From Paenibacillus oleatilyticus (GTDB lineage: Bacteria > Bacillota > Bacilli > Paenibacillales > NBRC-103111), in NCBI RefSeq assembly GCF_018998565.1, contig NZ_JAHNZO010000015.1, forward strand, positions 1-64,000: a stretch of 64,000 nt of DNA, given 5' to 3'. Shown here piece by piece: positions 39,669 through 49,188 of the stretch (position 1 is the first letter of the stretch; every line of letters starts with the position of its first letter). Under the pieces are notes generated by a model. That model was not told where the DNA came from, ran no database searches, and saw nothing but the letters and a program-made list of their open reading frames with translations. Position numbers and translations under genes: made by a program.

Positions 39669-40226
39669 ATGTCGTCAACCCGTCTGCTTATTTTGGGCGT
39701 TCTGCTCAAACGTCAACCGATTCACGGATACGATGTGCGCAAGGAGCTGGAAATTTGGCATGCCGGCAAGTGGGCGAACATCGCTTACGGGTCCATCTAT
39801 TTTGCGCTGAATAAAATGGCTTCCGAAGGGCTTGCGGAAACGGCCTCCTCCGAGCAAATCATCGAAAATAAAAAAGGGCCTGCCCGAATCGCTTACCAAG
39901 TTACCGAGAAGGGAAAGCAGGAATTCGAGCGGCTGCTGGACAAGGCCATATGGGAATACAAGCCGGAGTTCGATTCGTTCCACATCGCGCTGATGTTCAT
40001 GAACCGCATTTCGAAGGAGCATCTGCTCGGCGCCTTCCGGCATCGGATCAACCTGCTCCGCGCCGATATTGAGAGCTTTAAAGCCACCGCCGATTTCAAC
40101 CTTTTTCCCGCCAATTCTCCGCATTATTTAAGCGAAAATTTGCGGCTCTTCTCGGCGCGGCTGGAAGCCGAGCTGCGGTGGATCGAAGGCATGATCAACA
40201 AACTCGAGCAAGGCTTGCTGTTCTGA
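39669..40226 (+). CDS. PadR-family transcriptional regulator
   Basis: A protein of 185 residues. The PadR winged helix (about 1-85) reads LLILGVLLKRQPIHGYDVRKELE with the wing ARIAYQVTEKGKQEF. The longer C-terminal helical half (about 95-185) is the dimerisation domain of PadR subfamily 2 (VirR-like). The start follows GGGAGGGACACGGATT. Its target may be itself or a lost neighbour: a strong ribosome-binding site and a 9-codon frame (40306) follow it. Confidence 0.9.
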   Translation: MSSTRLLILGVLLKRQPIHGYDVRKELEIWHAGKWANIAYGSIYFALNKMASEGLAETASSEQIIENKKGPARIAYQVTEKGKQEFERLLDKAIWEYKPEFDSFHIALMFMNRISKEHLLGAFRHRINLLRADIESFKATADFNLFPANSPHYLSENLRLFSARLEAELRWIEGMINKLEQGLLF

Positions 40227-40385
40227 ACCGAACTTAATGCGAATTTATACAATACTGCATAATTCGTTGCATTCCCTATCGAAACGATCGAAAAGGAGCG
40301 GATGCGATGAACAGCTCCCAGCATCCGTCGTCCTGAAAGAAACCACGTTTGCTCCCCGACGTTTACGCATGACCCTGCTGCATCG

Positions 40386-41663
40386 TCAGCCGGCCGCAGC
40401 GATTTTCCGCCGGCTGGCGGCTTGAATCCTCACAGCCATGAAAGCCGCGATGAAACAGGTTAAGCCCGCCAACATAAACGGCAGCGTATAGCTGCCCAGC
40501 CAATCGCGCAAAACACCCGCGGAATAGGCGGCCGTCGACGCGCCGATCTGGTGGGCGACCACAACCCAGCCGAAAATCATACCCGCGCGCTCTTTGCCGA
40601 AAGCATCCGTCGTAAGCTTCACGGTCGGCGGGACGGTCGCGATCCAATCGAGGCCGTAAAACACGGCGAACACAAGCAGATGCGTCGGACCTAGCCCCAG
40701 CGCCTGAGGCAGGTAAATAAGCGAAAGCCCCCGGAGCGCATAATACCAGAACAGCAGCCACCGGTTGTCGAAACGGTCGGAGAGCCAGCCCGACAGCGTA
40801 GTGCCCACCAGATCAAAAACGCCCATCAGCGCGAGCAGTCCGGCCCCGGTCACCATTGAGATGTCGAAATCGCCGCAGGCGGGAATCAAGTGCGTCCCGA
40901 TCAAGCCGTTCGTTGTGAAGCCGCAGAAAAAGAACGTGCCCGCCAGCAGCCAAAAGGTTAAGCTGCGAGAAGCCAAACGAAGCGAGATTAGCGGCTCCAG
41001 AAACAAGTTTCCGCGAAACGGACTCGGCTTCACCAATTGCTCCTCGCCATAAGGCGCGGCGCCCACCTCATACGGATGATTCCGCATCCAGATGACGACT
41101 ATCGGCAGCAATATCAGGAGGGCGGCTACTGCCGCATAAGCGGAATACCGCCAGCCGAGCTCCTCCGTTATTTTGGCAAGCAGAGGCAGGAACAGCAGCT
41201 GTCCCGTAGCCGCGCTTGCAGTAAGCATTCCCACGACGAGCCCTTTTCGTTTGACAAACCACCGGTTGGCTACCGTTACGCCAAGCACGTTGGCGAGGGT
41301 ACCCGTCCCGATGCCCGCCACGATGCCCCATACAAGCTCAAACTGCCACAAGGAAGTCATGAAGGGGGTCAAGGACAGGCTCACGGCCAGCAGCAGCAGC
41401 GAGATCGCCATCGTCCGGCGAATCCCCAGCTTTTCCATCCATGCCGCCGCAAAAGGTCCGATCAAGCCGTACAAGAGAATATTGGTCGCTACGACTGTCG
41501 ATATATCGGAGCGGCTCCAGCCAAACTCTTCTTGAAAAGGCAGCATAAAAAGGCTTGGCACGGAGCGGATTCCCGCCGATATCAGCAAGGTTACGAACAC
41601 GATTAGGACGACGACCCACCCATAATACATTTTGGATGGTTCCGATCCGCTTTTCATCATCAT
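40386..41663 (-). CDS. MFS transporter (monocarboxylate/OFA-like)
   Basis: A protein of 425 residues with 12 membrane segments. The opening YYGWVVVLIVFVTLL and FGWSRSDIS (about 45) are hallmarks of the OFA/monocarboxylate-type MFS branch. The start (ATGATGATG) follows AAGGAGGGTGG. It is divergent from a LysR gene 160 bp away, the usual arrangement of a LysR-controlled uptake or efflux gene. The substrate is not known; organic acids are the family expectation. Confidence 0.87.
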   Translation of the reverse strand: MMMKSGSEPSKMYYGWVVVLIVFVTLLISAGIRSVPSLFMLPFQEEFGWSRSDISTVVATNILLYGLIGPFAAAWMEKLGIRRTMAISLLLLAVSLSLTPFMTSLWQFELVWGIVAGIGTGTLANVLGVTVANRWFVKRKGLVVGMLTASAATGQLLFLPLLAKITEELGWRYSAYAAVAALLILLPIVVIWMRNHPYEVGAAPYGEEQLVKPSPFRGNLFLEPLISLRLASRSLTFWLLAGTFFFCGFTTNGLIGTHLIPACGDFDISMVTGAGLLALMGVFDLVGTTLSGWLSDRFDNRWLLFWYYALRGLSLIYLPQALGLGPTHLLVFAVFYGLDWIATVPPTVKLTTDAFGKERAGMIFGWVVVAHQIGASTAAYSAGVLRDWLGSYTLPFMLAGLTCFIAAFMAVRIQAASRRKIAAAG

Positions 41664-41824
41664 CCACCCTCCTTGTCAACAAAATGCGTTCTACCGTTAA
41701 CCCCTTTGCAGGGTATTATTACGATACGACAATTCGCAGCATCGGTAAAATTGAAATTATCGAACCAATCCATTGATTTTTATGATAGTATGGAACCAGA
41801 CCTCACCGTAAGGCTGGTGTAATC

Positions 41825-42736
41825 ATGGAAATACGTCATTTTATCACGTTCAAAAAAATTATCGAATGCGGCAGCTTCACCCATGCGGCCGAGCAATTGG
41901 GATACACCCAATCCACCGTCACCTCGCACATTCAAGCGCTGGAAACCCATTTGGGCGCCCCTTTATTTGACCGGCTGGGACGAAAAATCCGCTTGACGGA
42001 AACCGGCAGCCGCCTTTTGCAGTATTCGCAGGAAATGCTAAAAACGTATGAGAAAATCGAAAATATGGCTAACGAAACGGGAGAGTTGAAAGGTGAGCTG
42101 CGGATTGCCGCTCCGGAATCGCTGACCGTCTATCGCCTGGAGCCGGTTTTAAGAGAGTATCGAAAACGATTTCCGCACGTCAGCATCAGGCTGAGCAACG
42201 CGACGTGCGGAGCCAACAAAAGAGCGCTGCTGAGCGGGGACGCGGATGTCGCCTTTCTCATCGTTCCGGAGCTTCAGGAGAGCGATCTGGTCGTGCATCC
42301 GTTAGCGGAAGAGCCGATTGTCATCATCGGAAGTCCCGATCATCCGATCACCACCTTGGACAGCCGTTATCACAACCGGACGCTGGAGGAATGCCTCATC
42401 GCCAACGAGCGGGACTGCAGCTACCGGACAATGTTTGAAGAGTATTTGCGAGACAGGCACATTACCCCCTCGCACATTATGGAGCTCTGGAGCATCGAAG
42501 CGATGAAGCGCTGCGTCGCCAGCGGCTTGGGCTTCGCCTGCCTGCCCCTGCTGGCCGTAATGGAAGAGCTGCGCGACCATAAACTTAAGCTTATTCCGTT
42601 CGAAGGAAGCCTCAGCAAGGTGTTCTCCCAAATGATTTATCACAAAAACAAATGGCTCTCCCCGGCCTTGGCCGCGTTTATCGAAATCACGCTGAAACAT
42701 GCGAAGGACTGGTCCTACGAAGAGTATGCAGGTTAA
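41825..42736 (+). CDS. LysR-family transcriptional regulator
   Basis: A protein of 303 residues. The helix-turn-helix (about 1-60) reads GSFTHAAEQLGYTQSTVTSHIQALE. A substrate-binding-like domain follows (about 90-295, LRIAAPESLTVYRL). It is divergent from the MFS gene, which it probably regulates. The start is at 41825. The inducer is unknown. Confidence 0.92.
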   Translation: MEIRHFITFKKIIECGSFTHAAEQLGYTQSTVTSHIQALETHLGAPLFDRLGRKIRLTETGSRLLQYSQEMLKTYEKIENMANETGELKGELRIAAPESLTVYRLEPVLREYRKRFPHVSIRLSNATCGANKRALLSGDADVAFLIVPELQESDLVVHPLAEEPIVIIGSPDHPITTLDSRYHNRTLEECLIANERDCSYRTMFEEYLRDRHITPSHIMELWSIEAMKRCVASGLGFACLPLLAVMEELRDHKLKLIPFEGSLSKVFSQMIYHKNKWLSPALAAFIEITLKHAKDWSYEEYAG

Positions 42737-42753
42737 GCCGTGCATGCAAGCTC

Positions 42754-42795
42754 AAAAGCCTCATACCGGTGATAGCGCCGGGCATGAGGCTTTTT
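42754..42795. terminator. Bidirectional terminator closing the eut locus and the LysR gene
   Basis: AAAAGCCTCAT pairs with ATGAGGCTTTTT around an inner CCGG/CCGG pair. T-runs lie on both strands, ending both the LysR gene and the APC permease gene. Confidence 0.85.
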
Positions 42796-42812
42796 GGGCA
42801 TCTTATGTTATA

Positions 42813-44381
42813 TCAAGCTTTGTGTGAAAGTCCTGAGCCGGTGCCGGGGCTCCCCGCTTGCTCCAATTCCCGTTCGCGGCGCAAAATGTCTTCCATCGAC
42901 GTGTTCAGCGCAGCCAGCGGACCGGGGAAATGATTTTTGTAGTAGGCCACATCCATGATCACGAGCAGAAGGAGCATGGCGGCGAGCGCATAACCGGCCG
43001 TCTCGTTCGGCGGAATCACCATGACGATGCAGATGAAGACGATCCAGATCAAGGCCACCACGGACACGAAATCGCTGTACTTGCCCAGGTTCCACGGGCC
43101 GAGATGCTTTTCCTGAAACCGCCCCTGCGCCTTCGCCCGCAGCTTCAGCCAAATCGGGATGCCGTAGGCCACGTACAAGCCGACGACACTGACGGCGGTC
43201 AGAAACGCGATGGTCGTATAGGCCGCGTCCGGGTTGACCGTCTTGATGATATAATCGACGAAGGCCAGCAGGAACGAAAGAATAATCGCAAGCCAGATCG
43301 CTTTGGCCGGCGTGCGGAATTTTTTGGAGATTTGCGCCCATTGGCCGCTGAACGGCATGCCTTTGTCGCGCGAGAAGGCGTACATCATCCGGGAAAACGA
43401 AGTGATGGAGGATAAGCCGCAAAACCACATCGCGGCGGTAACGAGCCACAGCACGACGGAACCGAATGTGCCGCCTAATGCTTGGCTGATCACAAAAATA
43501 AACGCGTTCTCCGAGCCGGCGGCTGCTGCGGCGTCCTTGATCGATAGCGTAACGAACGCGAGCATCAGGAAGCCGATGGCAAACGAATACGCAACCGAGG
43601 TGAAGATGCCCCAAGGCGCTCGGACGCGGGGATTGATTGTCTCTTCGATCGTATGGGCGGAGGCATCGTAGCCCGTGAACGTCCACTGCGCTTGCAGCAG
43701 CCCGATCAGAAAAGCGAACAGGTAAGGCTTGTCAGAGAATGTCTCGCCTACTTTGAACAAATAATCGACGCTGTTCAAGCCGTTTTTTGTAAAAAAAGCC
43801 AGGGAGACGACAAGAACTGCGACGATGATAATGTGGTACCAGGCGGAAAAATCATTGAGCTTGGCGACGATGCGGATGCCGATGTGATTGAGAATACCGT
43901 GGGTAAGCAGAATGACCGTGAAGGCGATGAGGACGGTCGTATTGTTGGAGTTGTAGCCAAACACGCCGCCAAGCAGTGGATCGGCGAAGAGCGCGACGGA
44001 GTAGTCGATCCCGGCAACGATGCCGATCTGACCGATCAGATTGATCCACGCCGTGTACCAGCCCCAGCGCTTGTTTTTGAGGATGGCCGCCCAGTGGTAC
44101 AGCGCCCCGGCCGTCGGAATTGCGGAAGCAAGCTCCGCCATAGCCGCAGCTACGAACATGACGAACAGCGCAACAATCGGCCAGCCGAAGCCCATCATGC
44201 CCGGCCCGCCGTACGTTAAGCCGTGGCCGTATAAAGATACTGCGCCGGTCAGGATGGAGATGATCGAGAACGAAATCGCAAAGTTGGAAAAACCGCCCAT
44301 ACTGCGCAGCAGCTCCTGCGCGTAGCCGAACTTGTTCAAATCTTGTTTGTCCTTGTCGTGATGATGGAGATGTTCGCTCAT
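42813..44381 (-). CDS. APC-superfamily amino acid/ethanolamine permease
   Basis: A protein of 522 residues with about 12 membrane helices. FSISIILTGAVSLYGHGL-like text near residue 40 and AELASAIPTAGALYHWAA (about 95) place it in the amino acid/choline transporter (ACT) branch of APC. It is the last gene on the eut strand, after eutC and a 42-residue membrane protein. No eutH is present, so I infer that it imports ethanolamine or a related amine. An ordinary amino-acid permease remains possible. The start follows GAAGGAGGCTGGGAACC. Confidence 0.82.
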   Translation of the reverse strand: MSEHLHHHDKDKQDLNKFGYAQELLRSMGGFSNFAISFSIISILTGAVSLYGHGLTYGGPGMMGFGWPIVALFVMFVAAAMAELASAIPTAGALYHWAAILKNKRWGWYTAWINLIGQIGIVAGIDYSVALFADPLLGGVFGYNSNNTTVLIAFTVILLTHGILNHIGIRIVAKLNDFSAWYHIIIVAVLVVSLAFFTKNGLNSVDYLFKVGETFSDKPYLFAFLIGLLQAQWTFTGYDASAHTIEETINPRVRAPWGIFTSVAYSFAIGFLMLAFVTLSIKDAAAAAGSENAFIFVISQALGGTFGSVVLWLVTAAMWFCGLSSITSFSRMMYAFSRDKGMPFSGQWAQISKKFRTPAKAIWLAIILSFLLAFVDYIIKTVNPDAAYTTIAFLTAVSVVGLYVAYGIPIWLKLRAKAQGRFQEKHLGPWNLGKYSDFVSVVALIWIVFICIVMVIPPNETAGYALAAMLLLLVIMDVAYYKNHFPGPLAALNTSMEDILRRERELEQAGSPGTGSGLSHKA

Positions 44382-44444
44382 GGTTCCCAGCCTCCTTCAT
44401 AAGGATAACAACAGGATGACAGTGGAAGGTCCGGTCCGGTCGGC

Positions 44445-44573
44445 TTATTTTCCGAGGAAGCTTTCATGCTCGCTTTCGTCATAGGTCCGAATGCTGTTTC
44501 CGGCAAGCCGGACAATCCACAAAGCAAACAAGCAAGTGACGGCGATCAATACGATTCCGATCGTCATAGCCAT
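44445..44573 (-). CDS. 42-residue single-span membrane protein
   Basis: Reading MAMTIGIVLIAVTCLFALWI at the start, then an acidic tail ending YDESEHESFLGK. One membrane helix (about 3-23) with an Arg-containing flank. The start follows GGAGGTGAGACTGC, an excellent ribosome-binding site, and the gene lies between eutC and the permease on the same strand. By position it may be a small partner of the permease. I recognise no named family. Coding potential rests on the ribosome-binding site, the hydrophobic pattern and the operon position. Confidence 0.7.
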   Translation of the reverse strand: MAMTIGIVLIAVTCLFALWIVRLAGNSIRTYDESEHESFLGK

Positions 44574-44658
44574 GCAGTCTCACCTCCCTCCCCGGCGCGT
44601 TGGATTGGCAAGCTCTCTTTCACGGTTATGCGGGTTCGTCTGCGAACATGTCTATTTT

Positions 44659-44672
44659 TGCAAGCGTTTTCC
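44659..44672. promoter_or_regulatory. Weak cre-like sequence between eutC and the small membrane gene
   Basis: TGCAAGCGTTTTCC matches the cre consensus at 12 of 14 positions. It lies upstream of the 42-residue gene and could add local catabolite control, but two mismatches make it uncertain. Confidence 0.25.
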
Positions 44673-44674
44673 CG

Positions 44675-45646
44675 TTAGATTTCCAACCGGACTCCGCTTG
44701 CTTGCTGCTCAATCATTTTTTTCAGAATCGTGCCGATGTGGGCGCCCGCTTCGACCGGAGGCGTACCGCCGCGGTGAATGTTGGAGACGACGGTGCGGTC
44801 GCTTTCCACTGTTCCCTGCCGTGGACGGAAGCACATATAGGCGCTCATCGACTTCGACGACACCAGCCCCGGCCGCTCGCCGATCAAGAGCACGAGCACC
44901 TCCGGCTGCAGCAGCTCGCCGATCTGGTCCATAACGGCAACGCGTCCGCCGCGCACGAAAAACGGGGTGCCGGTTTTCAAGCCGTAGGCCTCCAGCGAAT
45001 CCAGCAAGGACGGATAGACGTCGCGCAAATTGGCATCGACCGCGTTCGCACTCAAGCCGTCCGAGACGACCACCTGCACCTGCGGCTTCATGACGCACTT
45101 CTTGCGGATCAGCTCCACGCCCTCGTCTGTCACGATCCGGCCCATGTCCGGGCGCTTCAAATAATTTTCGGTGTTCCCGTAGCGCGACTCCACGGTAAAC
45201 ATGCCGAATTCGTCCAGCACCGCCTGATTGACCTCGCCGTAAATGGAATCGACGGCGGCGGCGTGATCGCAGCGGAATTTGAGGATTTCCCGGGTCAACG
45301 GCCGCGTTCCCGCCCGCCATACGCCGATCCGCGCAGGCGTGTTGGCCAGCAGCTCGTTCATGCCCTCGGCCCACTTCGGATTCGGGACGTTATGCGACGC
45401 CGCATCGCCGAAGCCGAGGATACCAGACTCCTCCGCATGGGACCCGGCGTCCGTCACAGGAGATTGGCGCGCATGCTCTTGGCTACCGCCTCCCGTGCTT
45501 GAGGCCTTATCTTGCTGTAAATCGCCTGCTTCCGTTGTGCTTTTAGGAGCCGGCGCATCTTTTTTGTCCGGCAAGCCGACCGTGCCAAGCTTCTTCTCCA
45601 GCTCCGCCATCACTTGATCGACAAGCCGGTCCAATGAAATGGTCAT
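44675..45646 (-). CDS. eutC: Ethanolamine ammonia-lyase small subunit
   Basis: A protein of 323 residues, the small subunit of the adenosylcobalamin-dependent lyase that splits ethanolamine to acetaldehyde and ammonia. ARIGVWRAGTRPLTREILKFRCDHAAAVDS (about 110), VSDGLSANAV (about 195), VLLIGERPGLVSSKSMSAYM (about 252) and DRTVVSNIHRGGTPPVEAGAHIG (about 285) are the EutC core and cobalamin-contact motifs. The first 30 residues are the usual leader helix. A low-complexity linker (about 30-85) is longer than in enteric EutC. It lies 37 bp after eutB. Confidence 0.95.
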   Translation of the reverse strand: MTISLDRLVDQVMAELEKKLGTVGLPDKKDAPAPKSTTEAGDLQQDKASSTGGGSQEHARQSPVTDAGSHAEESGILGFGDAASHNVPNPKWAEGMNELLANTPARIGVWRAGTRPLTREILKFRCDHAAAVDSIYGEVNQAVLDEFGMFTVESRYGNTENYLKRPDMGRIVTDEGVELIRKKCVMKPQVQVVVSDGLSANAVDANLRDVYPSLLDSLEAYGLKTGTPFFVRGGRVAVMDQIGELLQPEVLVLLIGERPGLVSSKSMSAYMCFRPRQGTVESDRTVVSNIHRGGTPPVEAGAHIGTILKKMIEQQASGVRLEI

Positions 45647-45682
45647 CGCTTCTCTCCTCCTCTCGCAGCGCTATACGAATGG

Positions 45683-47044
45683 TTACATAAACAGTGTCGG
45701 GTCCCCGGCCAGCGGGGTCAGGCGTCCGTTTTCCATAATGCCCATCTTGACCAGCCAGCGCTCGAATTCCGGCGCGGGGCGGCGCCCCATCATTTCCCGC
45801 AGCGTGGCAATATCGTGGAAGCTGGTAGACTGGTAATTCAGCATGCAGTCGTCTGCCATTGCCACGCCGATGAGAAAGTTGACGCCGGCGGAGGTCAGCA
45901 GCACAGACAAATTGTCCATATCGTTCTGGTCCGCTTTCATATGGTTCGTGTAGCAGACGTCCACGCCCATCGGCAGCTGCTGCAGCTTGCCCATGAAATG
46001 GTCTTCCAGTCCGGCGCGGATAACTTGCTTCGAATCGTACAAATATTCCGGTCCGATGAAGCCGACTACCGTGTTGACCATGAAAGGGTTATATTTCCTG
46101 GCGAGCGCGTAACACCGCGATTCGAGCGTCACCTGATCGATGCCGAAATGCGCCTCGGCGGACAGCTCGGAGCCCTGCCCCGTCTCGAAGTACCACAGAT
46201 TCGGACCGGTTCCCGTCCCGTCGCGCCGGATCAGGTCGTCCGCCTCATCGAGCAGCGCCACGTCGATACCGAACGCTTTGTTGCCCGCTTCGGTGCCCGC
46301 CAGACTCTGGAACACCATGTCGGCGGGAGCGCCCTGCCGGATCGCCCGCATCTGCGTTTTCACATGCGCGAGTACGCAGTTTTGGGTCGGAATTTGCCAC
46401 TTGGTCATCACTTCTTTGGTCGCGTTCAACAGCTCCTTCACGCTATCCGCCGAATCAATGACAGGATTGATGCCGAGAACGGCATCCCCGATTCCGTAGC
46501 TTAACGCTTCGAACAAAGACGCTTTCATACCTTGGATGTTATCCGTCGGGTGATTCGGCTGGGCCCGGCCCGCAAGCACGCCCTTCTGCCCGATCGTAAT
46601 GTTGCAGTGGGTTGTCACTTCCATTTTGGACGCTGCCTGCATTAAATCGAGGTTGCTCATCAGCTTGGCGGCAGCAGCTACCATTTCGCTGGTAAGCCCC
46701 CGGCTGATGCGGCGTATTTCGGAGTTGCCCGTCTCGTGCTGCAGCAGCGTTTCGCGCAGCTCGGCTACGGTCCAGTTGCGGATTTCCGCATAGATTTTCT
46801 CGTTGACGCCTTCCTCTATGATCCGTGACACTTCATCGGTTTCCGGCGGCAGCAGCGGATGGTTACGAATGTCCGCCAGCGTCAGCTCGGACAACACCAG
46901 CTTGGCCGCCATCCGTTCCTTGGCATCCTCGGCCGCAATCCCGGCAAGCTGATCTCCGGATTTTTCCTCGTTAGCCTTGGCCATCACGTCTTTTAAATCG
47001 CGAAATTGAAATGTTTTGCCGAGTAAAGCGGTTTTCAGCTTCAA
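45683..47044 (-). CDS. eutB: Ethanolamine ammonia-lyase large subunit
   Basis: A protein of 453 residues, the catalytic TIM-barrel subunit. FRDLKDVMAKANEEKSGDQLAGIAA opens the protein. NITIGQKGVLAGRAQPNHPTDN (about 150) and the SYGIGDAVLGINPVIDS region (about 185), together with FETGQGSELSAEAHFG (about 282), carry substrate-binding residues. The start is a TTG at 47044 overlapping the eutA stop by TTGA, with GAGAGGGGGACCGACA upstream. The length equals the enteric enzyme. No eutT cobalamin adenosyltransferase is present in the window. Confidence 0.96.
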   Translation of the reverse strand: MKLKTALLGKTFQFRDLKDVMAKANEEKSGDQLAGIAAEDAKERMAAKLVLSELTLADIRNHPLLPPETDEVSRIIEEGVNEKIYAEIRNWTVAELRETLLQHETGNSEIRRISRGLTSEMVAAAAKLMSNLDLMQAASKMEVTTHCNITIGQKGVLAGRAQPNHPTDNIQGMKASLFEALSYGIGDAVLGINPVIDSADSVKELLNATKEVMTKWQIPTQNCVLAHVKTQMRAIRQGAPADMVFQSLAGTEAGNKAFGIDVALLDEADDLIRRDGTGTGPNLWYFETGQGSELSAEAHFGIDQVTLESRCYALARKYNPFMVNTVVGFIGPEYLYDSKQVIRAGLEDHFMGKLQQLPMGVDVCYTNHMKADQNDMDNLSVLLTSAGVNFLIGVAMADDCMLNYQSTSFHDIATLREMMGRRPAPEFERWLVKMGIMENGRLTPLAGDPTLFM

Positions 47045-48519
47045 TGTCGGTCCCCCTCTCTGCCATGAAACGCCAGCGTCTTGACGACCACGGGAATCAT
47101 AATGCCCGCAATCGGTTCCCCTAAATCGATATAATCACCGTGCTCGACCTTGATCTGATCGATGCACACGATCTTCGTCCGTTCCTTTAGCCGTTTTTCG
47201 AGCGATTGGCCGAGCGCCTTGGCGATGTCGGTGTCGCAAACGACGACCATCACCCGGCTATCCGGAAAATAGGCGGCGAAGCTTTCGCTCAGCCGGTCGG
47301 CCAATCGCTGAAGCGAGGCGTAGCCGCAATGCTCGAGCCCGGCCAAAGCCAGCGCGAACGGCGGCGAGGCGTCCCGCTCGAACAAGGCTGCGCCGCTCTG
47401 CATCGTCTGCCCGACGGCCTCGGCAAGCGAGGCCGGCTGTTCGAGCAGCGATAGCGTCAGGTCCAGCTTGCATACCGGGAGGTTGCGGATCGGCAGCAGC
47501 GTAGGGTCCAGATGGACGGTAGCTCCGCTGATCTCCGTACTCTGCATGCCTGCTCCGATAACCGTCGCCCGGACGGTCTGATCGGGCACCGCCAGCCGGA
47601 TCGGATACCGCGCGGCGCACGCTTTGAGCGTATGCGCCAGCAACGGTCCGATATCGCCGTGCGTGGCGGCTTCGGCCAAGCTCTGCGGCTTCGCTTCCTC
47701 CATCAGCCGCCCGATACCGCCGGATACCGTCCATTCTTCGATTGGCGGCCCTTGCGTCAGCGGAGCGCCCAGCGTCAGCTTGCGAACCGCATCGCGCTCT
47801 TCGGGAGCCGTCATGCCCGCCAAATCGTCGAGCATGGCGAGGCTCATCGCCCGGCACAGGTCCTCAAGCAGCGCGTAGCTGACGGTATGCCCCGGCTCCA
47901 GACGGTATCCGGCAGCCTCCAGCCACGGCCGGATCGACGGCGAGACGCTCGTCACCGTTCCCTCAGCGTTCAGCTCGATCAGGCGTCCGCCGATATGATA
48001 CGTCACCGTGCCGACCGCTTTTCCCCGGTAAAACACAGCCGCATTGGCCGTCCCTCCGCCGATGTCGATATTGGCGACGGCGCCGCGCACCTCCAGCGAG
48101 CGGCGGTCCGCTCCGGCGCCTTTGCCGGCCAGCAGCCCTTCGAGGTCGGCTCCGGCCGTCGCGACGACGAAGTCCCCGGACCGCTCGGCCAGCAGGTGTA
48201 CGATCCGGCGCGCGTTCGCTTTCGTCGCCGTCTCGCCGGTAATGATCACCGCGCCCGATTTCAGCTCTTGCGGCCGGACGCCGGCCCGCCCGTATTCATC
48301 GGTCAGAATGGCCCAGATCCGCTCCGCATCTACCTCGTCTTCGCCGAGCAGCGGCGTGCTGTGGATCGGGCTCGCGTAGATCAATTCCCGCTGCGCGATG
48401 TCAAAGCGGGGAAGACTGAGCGCGCCTGACGTCCGCACCAGCTTCAGACGGCTGACGATCATTTTGGTCGTGCTCGTGCCGATATCGATGCCTACGCTGG
48501 TAATCCATTGTGGCTCCAT
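47041..48519 (-). CDS. eutA: Ethanolamine ammonia-lyase reactivating factor
   Basis: A protein of 492 residues of the actin-like ATPase fold. It reactivates the lyase by exchanging damaged cobalamin. ITSVGIDIGTSTTKMIVSRL (about 6) is phosphate loop 1, NIDIGGGTANAAVF (about 150) is phosphate loop 2, and VITGETATKANA lies near 95. The start at 48519 (ATG) was preferred to an in-frame GTG at 48531, because the N-terminus then matches enteric EutA and GGTGAG lies at good distance. It is tightly packed between eutV and eutB. Confidence 0.94.
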   Translation of the reverse strand: MEPQWITSVGIDIGTSTTKMIVSRLKLVRTSGALSLPRFDIAQRELIYASPIHSTPLLGEDEVDAERIWAILTDEYGRAGVRPQELKSGAVIITGETATKANARRIVHLLAERSGDFVVATAGADLEGLLAGKGAGADRRSLEVRGAVANIDIGGGTANAAVFYRGKAVGTVTYHIGGRLIELNAEGTVTSVSPSIRPWLEAAGYRLEPGHTVSYALLEDLCRAMSLAMLDDLAGMTAPEERDAVRKLTLGAPLTQGPPIEEWTVSGGIGRLMEEAKPQSLAEAATHGDIGPLLAHTLKACAARYPIRLAVPDQTVRATVIGAGMQSTEISGATVHLDPTLLPIRNLPVCKLDLTLSLLEQPASLAEAVGQTMQSGAALFERDASPPFALALAGLEHCGYASLQRLADRLSESFAAYFPDSRVMVVVCDTDIAKALGQSLEKRLKERTKIVCIDQIKVEHGDYIDLGEPIAGIMIPVVVKTLAFHGREGDRH

Positions 48520-48538
48520 GCGTCCGCTCACCGCTCTT

Positions 48539-49132
48539 TCAAGGACCGAACCAGCGCTGCGGCCCGTCCTTCAATATTCCATCCGCCAGCTTGATCAGCG
48601 GCATGCCTTCCGCCATCGAGGCGGCGCGCATTTTCCGGTACGCTTCTTCTTCATCCAGTGCGAAGGTTTTCATAACGATCCCTTTCGCTTTCTCGATCCG
48701 TTTCCGCTCTTCGATCGACTGCTTGAGCTGCTCCAGGTCTTTTTTGAGCGAGTCGATCCTTTCTTTCTGGCTAAGCGCAATTTCGACCGCCGGGATCAGA
48801 TCCTCCTCCGACACCGGTTTGACCAAATAGGCGGCAACCCCGGCACTGCGGGCGTCCTGCACCAGTTCTTTCTGGCTGTACGCCGTCAGCAGCAGGACCG
48901 ACGTTTCCGTGTCATGCAGACTGCGAATGATGCGGGACGCTTTAATGCCGTTCATCACCGGCATTTTCACATCCATAATGACCAGGTCGGGCTTGAGCGC
49001 GGCGACGAGCTCGATCGCTTCCTCGCCGTTCTTCGCTTCCCCTGCCACCGCATAGCCTTCTTCCTCCAGCATTTCACGGATATCCATTCGAATGATCGGG
49101 TCGTCATCCACGACGACGATCGAGTTCTTCAT
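48539..49132 (-). CDS. eutV: ANTAR response regulator EutV
   Basis: A protein of 197 residues. The receiver domain (about 1-120) has the acidic pair DDD, the phospho-Asp in VIMDVKMP (Asp54), Thr in LLTAYS and the KP pair. A coiled coil (about 125-150) joins it to an ANTAR RNA-binding domain (about 140-190, RKRIEKAKGIVMK then EAYRKMRAASM). When phosphorylated by EutW it should bind dual-hexaloop RNA and stop termination, and such an RNA lies in the eut leader. It is encoded directly after eutW. Confidence 0.94.
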   Translation of the reverse strand: MKNSIVVVDDDPIIRMDIREMLEEEGYAVAGEAKNGEEAIELVAALKPDLVIMDVKMPVMNGIKASRIIRSLHDTETSVLLLTAYSQKELVQDARSAGVAAYLVKPVSEEDLIPAVEIALSQKERIDSLKKDLEQLKQSIEERKRIEKAKGIVMKTFALDEEEAYRKMRAASMAEGMPLIKLADGILKDGPQRWFGP

Positions 49133-49188
49133 CCTGACACCTCCTCATAAGTCCGACGAATATGATTACCCGCTTGATCGGCGGGCGT

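Noticed and set aside
38168-40226. RiPP biosynthetic cluster around the SagB-like gene
   Set aside because: No precursor peptide, YcaO, lanthipeptide synthetase or dedicated exporter could be recognised nearby.
40306-40335. 9-codon frame with a strong AAAAGGAG site after the PadR gene
   Set aside because: Too short to call a gene; it may be the stump of a lost PadR target. Recorded in the PadR entry only.
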